A stretch of DNA of 64,000 nt from Phytoseiulus persimilis (Eukaryota > Arthropoda > Arachnida > Mesostigmata > Phytoseiidae): assembly GCA_037576195.1 (NCBI GenBank), contig CM075103.1:36903250-36967249 (forward strand), in the 5' to 3' direction. Made by a program: the position numbers and the translations under genes. The notes beneath the pieces were generated by a model. That model ran no database searches. It was not told where the DNA came from and saw nothing but the letters and a program-made list of their open reading frames with translations. Of this stretch, positions 24,161 through 35,945 are shown piece by piece (position 1 is the first letter of the stretch; each line of letters opens with the position of its first letter).

Positions 24161-24884
24161 GTACCTTTGTGAGACTCATCCGGAACGACTGGGAGACGTT
24201 CTCGGATGAGATGATGACAACGGCTCAGTATGACTCCAGGGTACGGCGAAACGATGAAAAAACCTTTTTCCCGATTCGCTCCCTGATATAGGACCTTTCG
24301 CATGAGCTCTTTTCATCAGCGTGTCCATTCACGGGAATGGGTCAATCTTCTAGGCACGCAAAGCGCCTCTGCGAGCTCATCCTGGGTTTGAGTGTTGTCT
24401 TGGGTCAGGGGCGCTTCCAACTCATCATCGTCAAATCATTGACGCCATAGGAACTGATCGTCTGGGTTTAATAGGAACGTATGACTCGTCTGCCGGAGTG
24501 CGGGCGATCTCTGTAGATGCTCTAGGGACTGATCGCACTACTGCGAGTGGAGCTGACAAACGCGGATTCCGGTTCAGTCGATATCATCTGAGCCTTCAAC
24601 AGGCAGCAGATGTACTTTGACTGCGGAAGAGAATGTTTCCATGCCGGTTTTCCCTTTTCGGTGGGGAAGAACAAGGTGTTGTAACAGCGTATTCTGCGAA
24701 TAAAACTAGAGCTGGAGGTGAAGATTCCTCTTAAGTTCTAGCGAATTGACCTCGGAAACTTCAAGATTCGCGTTCAGCAGATTGCTTCCTGTAACTGCTA
24801 CACCTTTGGTCAGTTCGAACTAGGGATCGTAGATGCGGAACAGCGAGGACGTGAGCGAGGCAGAGAAGTGAGTAGGCTGAGCAT

Positions 24885-25035
24885 AACGAAGGTGCAATTC
24901 CTCCCCGCTAAACCAGTCCCGACCGCTCCGCTGTTGGGAGAGGAGGTTTTCGGCTTCACGCTCTTCAACTTCATGCCTTCCGGCTTCATGGTTTTCGGGC
25001 TCGATTTTCCGGCATCCAGGGTATACACCGTTCAC
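24885..25035 (-). repeat. Inverted-repeat family, copy 2
   Basis: Reverse complement of 24036-24160, extended by GTGTATACCCTGGATGCCGG on its outer side. That outer piece recurs at about 43194-43230 next to paramyosin C and the inverted duplication. Confidence 0.65.
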
Positions 25036-25108
25036 GCTGACCATGGTCCTACGTTCCCTACTATGGTATAACTCTCGATTGGTGCAGACAATGTAGCTGA
25101 ACCTGGAT

Positions 25109-26271
25109 GGTGTCCTCCCGTTTCCCCGATACCGTTTCCCCGAGACCGTTTACCCGAACCCGTTTCCCCAAAACCGTTTCCCCGAAACCGTTTCCCCGAC
25201 CAGAAACCCTCTCCTGATTCTGAGACCCTCCGAGTCTATGAGGCTTCTATGTGGACCGCGGAGCCCGAGTGAGCGGACTCCAAGGGGAGCGAGTCATGTT
25301 GAGGGATTCCCCTGCGCAATGTGATGGATTTGCATAGAGGAATACAGTCGCGTGTCCCGCGAGCCCCCAATCCGGGATGAATAATTTCAGATTTGCTCAA
25401 TGTCACAATTGGTGCGGCCCGCGGGCCGCATTTCGGAGGAACACCTTGAATTCTCGTTGATGAAGAATTGGAGGCGCTCCTGACCCGGGGCAACACCCAA
25501 ACCCAGGAGGAGCACGCATAAGCGCCCGGCGTGACTCGCAGAATGATCCATTCCCGTCCATGAGCACTCTGATGGAGAGCGCTCGTGCGCATCTCGAAAG
25601 TTTCCACATTGGAGAACGAATCGGAAAGCCTACGAAACAGTTTTTTCAGTGCGTTGCCAAGCTCTGAATACGGCGGTTGGGAGGGCTCATCCGAACGTCT
25701 TCGATTTGGTGAAACATCTTCAACAGCATGGCAAAGGTTCAGAAATGACATGCTTCTTTTGCGGCAGGGAGGGCCCCCACCTCGATCACGACAGCGATAT
25801 CGAAGAATCAATCAGAAACTCATGAGCTTCGCGGAGGAATTGGAGACCAATCAAGTTCCGCTGTCACAATACCTTCAAAATGTGGCGTCCGTGAAAACTC
25901 TTGTATGACCTCGGGTCACTTGTCGAGACCTGATATGAATCCTCATACCCTTTTGTGATAATATAACGTGCTTATCGGCGAGCAAAGTTGTGCGGAATCA
26001 TAATAAACGTTTCACCGCCAAATGTAACTCGCCAAGCTCCAGCACCATCATTCCTGAAGCCGAGGGTTAGTGTCTATGGTCGGCCGACTTCGAATTCTTC
26101 TCCCCAATTTATCAGTGTAATTGGTCTCGACTCCGCGGTCCACATAGAAGTCTCATAGACTCGGAGAGTCTCAGAATCAGGAGAGGGTTTCTAGTCGGGG
26201 AAACGGTTTTGGGGAAACGGGTTCGGGGAAACGGGTTCGGGGAATCGGTTTTGGGGAAACGGGCTGTAACC
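25109..26271. mobile_element. Mutator-like DNA transposon with long TIRs, degenerate
   Basis: The ends 25109-25263 and 26131-26271 are inverted copies of each other, about 140-155 bp. They start GGTGTCCTCCCGTTTCCCC and GGTTACAGCCCGTTTCCCC read inward, and contain several tandem GTTTCCCCGA-like units. The bases ACCTGGAT stand directly outside on both sides (25101-25108 and 26272-26279), with a ninth base that differs, consistent with the 9-bp target duplication of Mutator-like elements. Inside, a short plus-strand stretch resembles the end of a Mutator-type transposase. Long TIRs, a 9-bp-like duplication and that fragment together suggest the family; the boundaries themselves are firm. Confidence 0.72.
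25585..25824 (+). pseudogene. Possible Mutator-type transposase remnant
   Basis: One frame gives VGRAHPNVFDLVKHLQQ, resembling the segment after the third acidic residue in Mutator-type transposases, followed by a small CxxC motif (TCFFCGREGPH). A neighbouring frame gives AHLESFHIGER just upstream, as if a frameshift separates them. The assignment is inference from short similarity and from the long TIRs around it. Confidence 0.35.
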
Positions 26272-26279
26272 ACCTGGAT

Positions 26280-29200
26280 TGGTCAGTATTCAATATTCGG
26301 TCGGATCGAACTTGCGATGAATCGGTTCAATGTGTTGACGAGACGAGACTTATCGCTCGATCTTCAATGTCTCCTCGTTGCCCGTGATGCTTATGAGTGA
26401 CGAATCGGACGATTTCCGGAATGAGATGTGATAACTATCCTCCCATCTAAAAATTTAGCTGGGCGATGCAGTGGATGTGATCAACTGGAGCTCCTTGGCT
26501 TTCTGTGGAGCCAAAATTCGCACGATCCCATCGTGAATGATCATGCCTTCAGCCCTTGCCCTATCGAACTTCTCCTCGCAGAATTGTGCTATCTTGCAGT
26601 AGCGATCTTGATAAGTTCCCAGGAGCTCCTGTATGCTTGAAACCTTCTCAAGTACTTCGGGTCGCGCACTATTTCGAACTGGTTCTGAGAGCTCCTAAAT
26701 GACCATTACGGCTGGGCATCCTCGAAGTCGAGTAACTCGCGTGTATGTTCGTTCGAGAAGCTTTCGTGACATAACCTTACCAAAAACTTCACTGCGATAC
26801 CGGAAGTGGTACAGTCCTTCGAATTCGTCGACTTCGTCGTGATATCGGTTGTCCGATTTTCGTAGAGTTTCCTAGAAATCTCAGGCCGTTTGTCTGTACA
26901 TCGGTCTGGTGGTTTCCGCCGCTGACTGGACTGAATTAATTCAGGCCAGTTCCGTATTCCTGTAGAGGTGACGAAAACGTTCCAGTTCTGAGAGATGTCC
27001 TCGAAACGTGCCAGAGAACGGTGTGACGTAGTTGTATGTTGACTCCCACCGACACTGATGAGAACGCGCCACGCTCGGGCGGCAGACGAGCTTGGTAAGC
27101 AGAGGGGATCCGGACCGCCCGTTTCTGGGGCTGAGTTCGAACCAGCGACCCTCTGAGTGCTCCGGCACTATCTTTCCGTCTTCGCGCACCGTCAATTTCA
27201 CGTCAGATTTCTGTTCGCGTCAGTTCTCGATTTATGGCCGAAAGCTCTACGACATGGCACTCCCGCCCATGTTGAATGTCCATCCAAGTTTTTTACGTGA
27301 CCGCAGGCAAAACAAGCCAAGACAGCTCCACCTACCGCACCCTTCGGGCACCTCTCGGGGTATTGAGAGACTGAATCTGCGGCCGGAATCTTTCTCAATA
27401 CTTGTGACATCCGGGGTTTGGTGAGCGCCCTATTTATAAACCGGCTGCGGGCTCGAGGGGGGGGGGGGTCAAGGAAGCTCTTCGATTTTAGGAGCAACAG
27501 CAGTAGTAGAGGGTCATCCACAAGCGGGCACGCCGCTCAGATCACCTGGTAACCAAGCGGCATGGTGCTAACTCTTCATTCCGGGAGCTAGGGAAGCGTG
27601 CTCTCCTCCTTGCCTCGAGAACCTTTCGCTCAAACTAGACGTTGCCCGATATACTGAGCGTATTTTCATGTATGCAACCATCTCATCGAGGTTCTGTCTT
27701 CAGCGAGTCTCGGTTCATCTGCTCGACTCCGGCTAGGAATGCCGTGAGAGACGCGAGCTTGCTTCTCCCCGAACTCGCTCGTGAACTGAGAATGCCATGA
27801 AAGTGTTTCTGCGCCCATCCGAGACGGATCTTCAGCCTTCCGGGAAATTATTGGGGCAGATACCTCCGAATATCAGCAGCGAACAACTCGTCATCAGGAT
27901 CACCCTGAGAGCATCAACCTCCACGGCAGTATCGAAATTCATCGCAGAATGAGAAACTAAAGTTACAGGAGCCCAGGAACTGCCAGACGGAGACCAGTCC
28001 CACACCAGGAGACCCACGCGTCGTCAGTCGTTACATTGTACGCGGTTATGGCTGCAATCTTCCCATCATAATCCAAGGGCACCACACCCTACGTGATGAG
28101 TGGATATGTGGGCTACGCGGGCAAGACTCAAGCAGAATCGGGAGACGACTTGTTTCACTGTGTCATGACACGCGATAAATGTGTGCCATATTCACATGGA
28201 ACTGAGAATGTCAACACTGAGAAGTTCGCGCTCCTCTCAGGTCTCAACGAATTTTCCTGTGTCTACGAAGTTGTGTCATGTTCGAAGTCCCAGTGGCAGC
28301 GCTCCAATCCGCCTCCAAGATGCGGGAATGAGCGACGGCTCCCGAGTACTCTCCCGTTCCACATACCGCAGATCGCCGTCCCGCAAGAGATCAGAGCGAG
28401 AGTCGCTCTCCGAACCGATTCGCGAGGGCGAAGCAGAGTTCGTCAACGAACGCGAAAGCGGGACATTTTGGCGAGTTCGAGTCTTTCGGGTGGATCCCGA
28501 ACAGACGCAATCAATTGAACTCTGCTTCCCCCCCCCCGTCTTCCTCTACCTCGAGTAATATCCAGGGATAGCTTCGCTTCATCAGCCATTTTGTTGTTAG
28601 CACTGCTACCCACGAACGAGTGGGAGAACGGTTGCCGGTGGTTGATCCGGTGCTTCCCCGCCCGACCGGCATGCCGGTCGGCCAACCGGTCGGTCTGTTC
28701 GTCCGCCCGGCTGCTCGTCTGTCGCGATGAACCGAGGGCGGGCGGGCGAACCGAGCGGCCATTTGGTCGGCTGGCGAGTTTGGCGGCTGTTTCTCTTCTC
28801 GAGAAATCTCTCGTTCCGAAGCAAGCTGGGCAAGCGAGCTCGCTGCTAGTTGAAGCATCCAGATAGCTAGCCGGCCATAAGGGTGTGTTCTTCCAGCTGT
28901 CGGTCTCCTCTTCTAGGATGGCTTTGGCTTGCTGCCATCTTTAGAGGGTCCACCGGGTATCCGCCGCGGTCCTGTTTCACTACTCCCGAACAACGCTTTC
29001 CGACTTCGGCGGTCTGAGCTTCCGCAAAACAAGACCGTGTCCGTTTGGATTGCCGGAAGGTGAATGGAAGCAACTCAACTCCACACAAGTGATAAGCTCA
29101 GATGGGGCGGGCATCTGGCGGTCGGAAGGTCCACTGGCTTCTGTTTCGACACTTGTTCCTCTCTCTCTATGCGGACATAAGAGCTCAGAGATTCGCGCTT

Positions 29201-30456
29201 CATCGCAAATCAGGGAGCAAACCGCGACCTCGGGCCCACTCCGGGCGCATGTGGCCGCCCCGCGCTCTTCGTTCTGACGATCGGGCGACCTCGTTCTTGC
29301 ATAAGACCATGACAACGACGACGGAGGAAAAAGCTTGTGGGTGTTTGGAAACTAAGGCATTACGAATTCCTTGGCTTCAAACACACCAAGATGCTCAACA
29401 CAAGGGATGATGAGTCACCGTGCGGCACATATAAGAGAGACGAGCTCTGTGACTCGTAGATTTCCCGAACTCGACACACGATCTTCGAGTGGAAGTATCC
29501 GAGGAAGAGATCGAATAGGTCGCGGCCGATACGATGGTGGGAACCCTCAGTTGCCCTCCGTCGGAACGTTGAGACTTTGCTTCTGGTTTCCCGAGGCGGA
29601 GCCGGTGGGAGCGATACGGTGGAAAGTTCGAGGATCAGAAGATAATGAGATCGGAACGGATCGGAGAGAGGAACAGTTTGACAGAAAAGAGACCCTTCGG
29701 AAGCCTTGGGTAGACGGGAAAGGTTGTGTCTTCCACTTCCTAAACAATCGGCTCACCGCACGGTTTAGAACCACACCCAAGAGCGGCGTCTCCGCGGCTG
29801 CTGCCATTGCCCTCAAGAAGTAGAGATGTCGACCATTGTCTCGGAGTTTTCCAAGCTTTATGATGTATGCGAATCTTGGCGTACTTGGCCGCTTCGGAAA
29901 ATCAGGCCTCAAGAATTATATCTGGGCCGCGTTATCAACCGCGCTGCCCGCACATGACTTTCGGTTTAGTCACGGCCCTCGTCTCCCGTTAGCTCCTCTA
30001 GGCGTCTGAGGACCCCAGCCAGAAACCCTTGATGGACTAGAGCTCTGGCGCCAGGACTCGCGAGAATCTGAATCGGGAATGGGAGACGGGTCCAGGAGAG
30101 TTCTCCCGAATCCGAGAGACGAGTCAACGCCCTTGACGGAAACATTGCATCCGGCTGATAGTTCCACGAATGGCACGATCGGCTTTCAGATAAAATTAGG
30201 CTTGCACCAGAGCAGACGGGGCTCATTCTTTTCCCTCTCACTCGGAGTAGCTCTAGGATGAGCCGCGTCCCGGTCGCGCTTTAAACATGGCCCACGCGTT
30301 ATTACGATCAGACTCGACTTTAAAAACGACCCTCTCATGAGATAGATGATCATCCCTCCAACGAGCTAGTTTCCTGATGTGAACCGCTCGGTGTTCTGGT
30401 CGTCCGCGACGGTCACTTCCTCATACAGGCACCCCGAGCCGTGCAACGAGTAGATC
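26280..30456. other. 4.2-kb region without a recognised gene
   Basis: Only unremarkable open frames occur here, none with a domain I know: complement 26941-27201 (86 codons), 28181-28558 (serine/arginine-rich N-terminal half), 29371-29823. Homopolymer G runs occur near 27455 and C runs near 28530. 28620-28790 is GC-rich with many CCGG and a perfect 20-bp palindrome at 28662-28681. Any exon here would need transcript or homology evidence. Confidence 0.4.
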
Positions 30457-30464
30457 CATGTCCG

Positions 30465-33073
30465 CAGTGGCGTAACAAGGGGGGGGGGGAGGGGCGGACC
30501 GCCCCGGGCGCCACCTGACCGAGAAGTACAGGGGGCGCCGATTTCGGCTCTTCTCTGTTGTGGGTAACTTCGGATTCTCATATGAGACAGGGGACATCCC
30601 TGTCCGGGACAAACCAACGCCGAAGGAAAGCATGTCGGGCTGAGCGCAAACGGGGACTCAAACTTCTCCGTCACGGAGATTGAGAATGGGCGCGGCGTTG
30701 CGATATTTCATGAGGATAAGCGCTCAGAACCTCTGGTCTCGTGATGTCTCCAACGGCCACGCAGCCTCCAACGGAAGCCGTTTTGCGCAGTGATTTTGCT
30801 GCCGTCAAGAGATCGGGTGCTTCCACGAAAGGTATCGTACGACACCTCTCTGAAGACTGGTTCTCCTGAAAGCTGACCAACGGCGAGAAGGTTCTCCGCA
30901 CGTGGATGATGTACACCCCTCACAAAGCTGTTCTCTTCTGCTATTGCTGCAAGCTATTCAACAGTGTCAATCCAACAGATTCAGGATTCAACTCCGAGCA
31001 TGGCTTCAATAGGTATTGGAAGCTCAATCCGAAATTAGATGAGCACGAGGCCTCTCCTTCTCATGTCACATCCTTCACAAAATGGAAGACCCTTGAAATG
31101 AATATCTTAGGTCGAACCACCATCGACGAAGCAGCTCAGCGGGCTAATCGATCCGAAGAAAAGAAATGGAGAGACCTTTTGTCGCGATTTGTCGAAGTCA
31201 TAAAATATCTGGCTAGGCATAATCTCACTTTGCGGGGTCATCGAGAGAGCATTGACGATGATACCACAGCTAACAAAGGCAATTTTCTGGGGCTTTTACA
31301 ACTTTTATCGACCTATGACCCGGTTTTACGTGAGCACCTGATCAAGATGAAACTCGGCAGAAAGATCGAAACATCTTACATGTCGCCGCTTGTGCAGAAT
31401 GAAATAATATCACTCCTTGGGGATCGGGTCCGGAGAAAGATTATCCAGCAAATCAAAGAAGCGAAATATTACTGTATGATATTCGATTCAACACCTGACA
31501 TATCCCCTCAAGACCAAATAAGTCAGGCTCTTCGATACGTGAAAATCGACGGACCCAATATTACCGTCGTCGAATCATTCATTGACTTCATAGGAGCGGC
31601 TGGGAAAACAGCCGAGGACCTAACGCAATTGATTCTGACTCAGATTGAAGGCGACGGCCTCGACATACAAGACTGTCGTGGCCAGGCGTACGACAACGCA
31701 GCCGTGATGGCTGGCAAGTACACTGGCGTGCAAGCGCGCATAAGGAGTATCAATCCTGAGGCTCAGTTCGTGGCATGCACGAATCACTCCTTGAACTTAG
31801 CAGGCGTCCATGCTGTCGCAGAATCCGTGGGCTCAATCACCTTCTTTGGGACAGTGCAGCAAATTTTCGTTTTCTTCTCGTCCTCTACTATTCGCTGGAG
31901 CAAGCTGATCGCTGCCACCAACCAGGGCGTGAGACGTTCGATCGAAACTCGATGGAGTGCACGATATGATGCAGTTTCCGTGATAAAAAATCACTTCGCG
32001 AAGATTTTAGACGTTCTCGACGAACTGACCGCCGCGAACGAGAATACCACAACGCCGTCAGAGGCCGCTCTCTTGCTGAGGTCATTGCAATCATTTTCTT
32101 TCCTGAGCTATCTGGGTTTCTGGTCTGAGGTTCTTCGCGAAATAAACGATACTCAGCGCTATTTACAAAAAAGGGGTATCGACCTACATAACAGCGCTCT
32201 GAAACTATCAGCTCTGAAAACATGGCTCAAGGACTCCCGTGAAGTGATCGTTACGACGGGGGTGACTTTCACCAGAAATCTTTGTGATGAGCTGAGCATT
32301 GAAGTTCCATTTCGCCGTAGGCGACAGTCTAAAAGACCTTTCAACGATTTTTCCGAAAGTGCCAATTTAACCTTCGAGCAAGAAATCACCCGCGAAATGT
32401 ATTCATGCATCGACAGGATCACTCGGGAAACCCTGTCGAGGTTTCAGCAGATGCAGGACTTGGACGCTAAATTCGGTTTCCTGAAACCCACAGAACTTCT
32501 CAGTGGAAGTTCTCCATACGATTTAACGGTCCTTCCGGTCGACATCGACAAAACGGCTTTCCTAGTCGAGCGGGGACGAATTCAGGAGTTTGTGAAAGTC
32601 TGTCCGGCAGAGGAGAAGAGCTCGATGCTCGATGGAGGGCCTTTGGAGGTCCTGCAGTTTATCAAGAGGTATAATCTGGACATCTGCGTCCCAAATATCG
32701 TCATAGCTCTCCGACTCTTTCTTACCGTAGCCATTAGTTCGGCGAGCTGTGAGAGAAGCTTTTCGAAATTGAAATTGATGAAATCTTATCTCCGCTCCAA
32801 CATGAGCCATTTACGGCTCTCAAACCTAGCGATCCTGTCGATCGAGCATGAAATCTCGAATAACATCGATATGGACGATGCGATCAACGAATTCGCGATC
32901 ATGAAAGCTCGGAAGGTTCAGTTTTGAAGCTTGGATAATAAATACCCTTGGCGAATCAACACATTTGATGTTTCATTCACGTAATTCTGGCTGATGTTTC
33001 ATGACACCAGGAGGGGGGGGGGCGCCATTTTCGTTGACCGCCCCGGGCGCCACAGACCCTTGTTACGCCACTG
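30465..33073 (+). mobile_element. hAT-family DNA transposon with perfect TIRs and TSD
   Basis: The ends CAGTGGCGTAACAAGG (30465-30480) and its reverse complement (33058-33073) match over all 16 bases. The 8-bp flanks CATGTCCG (30457-30464) and CATGTACG (33074-33081) agree in seven of eight positions, the target duplication size of hAT elements. Both ends continue into G/C-rich subterminal sequence with shared CCGCCCCGGGCGCC. The element is 2609 bp and carries one transposase frame on the plus strand. It appears young: ends intact and the frame nearly complete. Confidence 0.95.
30906..32927 (+). CDS. hAT transposase, ZMYM1-like, 673-aa open frame with a stop in its N-terminal part
   Basis: The frame begins at tandem ATGs at 30906, but clear homology starts upstream: in the same frame KLTNGEKVLRTW precedes it, part of the TTF-type zinc finger common to these proteins, separated from a further open stretch (back to about 30746) by TGA at 30867-30869. 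From the ATG on, the protein has the finger remainder CYCCKLF (about residues 13-19), MIFDSTPDIS, the conserved RGQAYDNAAVMAGKY, ACTNHSLNLAG, RWSARYDAV, and the C-terminal hAT dimerisation segment ASCERSFSKLKLMKSYLR. No other stop or frameshift is seen. It would cut and paste the surrounding element. Either the TGA inactivates the N-terminal finger, or translation starts at 30906 and yields a protein lacking part of it. Confidence 0.9.
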   Translation: MMYTPHKAVLFCYCCKLFNSVNPTDSGFNSEHGFNRYWKLNPKLDEHEASPSHVTSFTKWKTLEMNILGRTTIDEAAQRANRSEEKKWRDLLSRFVEVIKYLARHNLTLRGHRESIDDDTTANKGNFLGLLQLLSTYDPVLREHLIKMKLGRKIETSYMSPLVQNEIISLLGDRVRRKIIQQIKEAKYYCMIFDSTPDISPQDQISQALRYVKIDGPNITVVESFIDFIGAAGKTAEDLTQLILTQIEGDGLDIQDCRGQAYDNAAVMAGKYTGVQARIRSINPEAQFVACTNHSLNLAGVHAVAESVGSITFFGTVQQIFVFFSSSTIRWSKLIAATNQGVRRSIETRWSARYDAVSVIKNHFAKILDVLDELTAANENTTTPSEAALLLRSLQSFSFLSYLGFWSEVLREINDTQRYLQKRGIDLHNSALKLSALKTWLKDSREVIVTTGVTFTRNLCDELSIEVPFRRRRQSKRPFNDFSESANLTFEQEITREMYSCIDRITRETLSRFQQMQDLDAKFGFLKPTELLSGSSPYDLTVLPVDIDKTAFLVERGRIQEFVKVCPAEEKSSMLDGGPLEVLQFIKRYNLDICVPNIVIALRLFLTVAISSASCERSFSKLKLMKSYLRSNMSHLRLSNLAILSIEHEISNNIDMDDAINEFAIMKARKVQF

Positions 33074-33081
33074 CATGTACG

Positions 33082-34987
33082 ACTTCAGTGCTGGAAAGAA
33101 TTGTTTACCCTCGTGGCAGCGCCTGACGCCTTCTCGAGGTTAACAACGCGCTTCAACCTTGAACCACGTCGCTAGATCTGCTCGTTTAGATGCAACTGAA
33201 CATCGATCCAGTACCCTACGATGGAACAAACCTCCCGTCCCGCATGCTTGGAACACTTCCCACTTTCTGAAGCTCATGGTCGGTTCCCGATCGATTCTCC
33301 GGGGGAATCCGTGGAAGGAACGGACAAAGCTCCGGAAGGGAAGCCTCAGCGGACGAGATGGCGCGCCTCTCAAAATGGAGTTACGATTGCGCGAGCGAAC
33401 CCGTCTTGCCAAGACACTGGTTGTGTCTACAAGCGCTTTCAAGCACTGCGGAACCGAGGAGGGACAATCGTGACTTGTTTCGAGCCAAGTATTATATAAC
33501 GAGTATTCTCGTTTTCCTGTTCTCCCCGCGCTAATTGAATATCTAGCCATGGCATGGGAGTATTAGAATGTTTCCCATGAATCAGCTACGCAGGATCGGA
33601 AACCGACGGCCATGCAGTGTCCGAACGGAGGCTCGGACGTTTCAGGAGATGCTGGAGATCCCTGCGGAGCAACCCAGCGCGAAGATCAGAGAGAAGGGAA
33701 TCAGAACGCCGAGTGGATGCCACGCCCTTGATTTCATGAAAGAACAGACTCACAGATAGTCATACGTTATGTCGTCCAACCTTATCCACGAGAGCCTCGT
33801 CTGAGTCAGCGGTCTCTGGGGCATCTAAAAAAATACGAATAGTTGCCCGCTGTTCCGCCTTCGCGAATTCTCTCTCGGTGACTCACAGCAATGCCGAACA
33901 TTTGGAAATAGTCGTCAACATGGTGACACCGGAGCCGAAATGGACGTGGAACGGTGATTCATGGTAGAAGACTGCTGAGAGCGAACTTCATCGTTCAGAC
34001 ATTCCCACTGACTTTGTTGTTGACTTTGCGCGGTTGCTGTCGGGAGCGTTGTCCAACCGTCGATGCCTGACAAGATGGTGGGAGGCCCTGTCGCGACCGG
34101 ATATGTTTTTTGCTCCTGAGGGCACGGGTCAACTGGGATTCGCGGCGTCGGTTCTTAACCAGCGAGTAGTCAGGCCTCACTTATCTCAACGCGACTGTTC
34201 CTCTAAAAAACCTCGACGCACGCTCGAGATCTTTCGAGAAGAAAAAAACAGGAACGGTTCATCCACGGGCTGAACCGGGGCGCAGAAATGCGAACAACCT
34301 AGCGTCAAGCCGGGATACAGACAAAATTCGTCGATAAATGAATTGGAAAGTACGGTGGATTGGTTTTGAAACACCTACAGAAAAACGAGACGACGATTTT
34401 TTTTCGGGGGATGGGGGGGGGGGTGACCCAACCCCTCGAGAGGGAGGCTTCCGCCCAAAGCCCCCCTCAATTTGTTTTCGACAGTTCTATCTTCAGTGCT
34501 CCGGAATGCCTCTCGAGAAATGATATCGATGCATGTTCGGCCACGTGGAGTCAATATCTCAGGATCGGTTATTATTTCAAGATTTTCAAATTGATTTCGC
34601 ATAAATTCGATATTTTTTTTCTTTTTGAGGGGTTCTTTCAGGTTCCAATTGAAATCACCGCATAGAATCAGTGAAGTTCTCTGGTTTTGTATACCAGGAG
34701 ACAGAACATGGTCATATTTCAGCAGGAACTCTTCAATGAGTTCGAACGATGTTCCCGGATTTATGTATTAGTTGGTTACGTAGGAGTATTTTACAGGCAC
34801 GAATGTCACCAGGATCTTCATCAATGAGATCTGGTGCAATTGTGGGAGTTGCTTGCGTAGGTGCTCCTCTGCGTTCGTGAATAGCAGCTCCACCTGTCGA
34901 CCACGGGGTCAACCGTGGACCCCCTGAGCGACTTCGTTGAAGTTTATGGACTGCCCTGCCCCAGTGGGTCGATCACCGACCATCGAT
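33082..34987. other. Intergenic; no gene recognised
   Basis: Right flank of the hAT element up to the satellite. Short overlapping frames without known domains (for example 33159-33473). A G run lies near 34405-34425 and a T-rich run near 34610-34625. Confidence 0.4.
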
Positions 34988-35945
34988 TTCTTGGAGCGAT
35001 TCCGGGACCAATCCGACCTTCACTTTTCAAGTCTGGAGGAGTGATTCCGGGACCGATCTGACCATCACTCTCCCAGGTCTGAGGGGTGACTCCGGGACCG
35101 ATCTGACCATTACTTCCCAAGTCTGGAGAGGTGATTCCGGGACTAGACATAATTTTCCGTAGTACGGCAATAAAATTTCCGTACCACCCGGTACAGAAAT
35201 TAATTCTTCGTACCCTGGATCCGAGGATCCTCACTACTTATGATCGGCTTCGTCCGTCAGTTTGTCCGAATTCCTCCTGGAATACATGGGGGTGATTCCG
35301 GCAGCAATCTGAGCATACTTTTCTGAGTCTGGAGGAGTGATCCCGGAACCAATTTGAGCATACTTTTCTGAGTCTGATGGGTTTATTCCAGGACGCGTAT
35401 GACAATATCTTGCTGAGTCTGGAGGAGTGATTCCGGCACCAATCTGGCCATTACTTTCCAAGTCTGAAGGGGTGATTCCGGGACCAATCTGACCTTCACA
35501 TTTCAAGTCTGGAGGGGTGATTCCGGGACCGCTCTCACCATTACTTTCCCGGGTCTAAGGGGCGATTCCGGCACCAATCTGACCATTAATTCCCAAGTCT
35601 GGAGGGGTGATTTCGGGACCGATCTGACCATTGCTTTCCAAGTCTGGAGAGTTGATTCCGGGATCAATCTGACCATTACTTTCCAAGTCTTTTTTTTTTT
35701 CTTTTGCGGGGACCAGGATTGAAAATGCGTGATGCAGACCGAGCCACAGCCCCGCTCGGTACTGTGGGAGTCGCATACCCACTAAAAACCTAGTGTCTCC
35801 CCAACCTTCACTTTTCGGGTGAAGGTCCGCCACCCATGGCCGGAACTGCGTTGGCATAACTTCGTTTACTTTCCAAGTCTGGAGGAGGGATTCCGGGACC
35901 ATTCCGACCTTCACTTTTCAAGTCTGGAGGTGTGATTCCGGAACC
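34988..35945 (-). repeat. 45-bp satellite, inverted and interrupted array
   Basis: Units read GTCTGGAGGAGTGATTCCGG and GACCGATCTGACCATCACT on the plus strand, the reverse complement of the unit at 1-1766. Roughly seventeen units are present, more diverged from each other than in the first array. Two insertions break the array: about 35150-35285 (containing a palindromic TGGATCCGAGGATCC) and about 35688-35875 (starting with an oligo-T run). Confidence 0.9.

Noticed and set aside
27500-27580. Possible tRNA-like stretch
   Set aside because: No cloverleaf with proper T-loop and acceptor pairing could be drawn.
34375-34665. Frames around the G run at 34405-34425
   Set aside because: Low-complexity sequence without domain or splice context.
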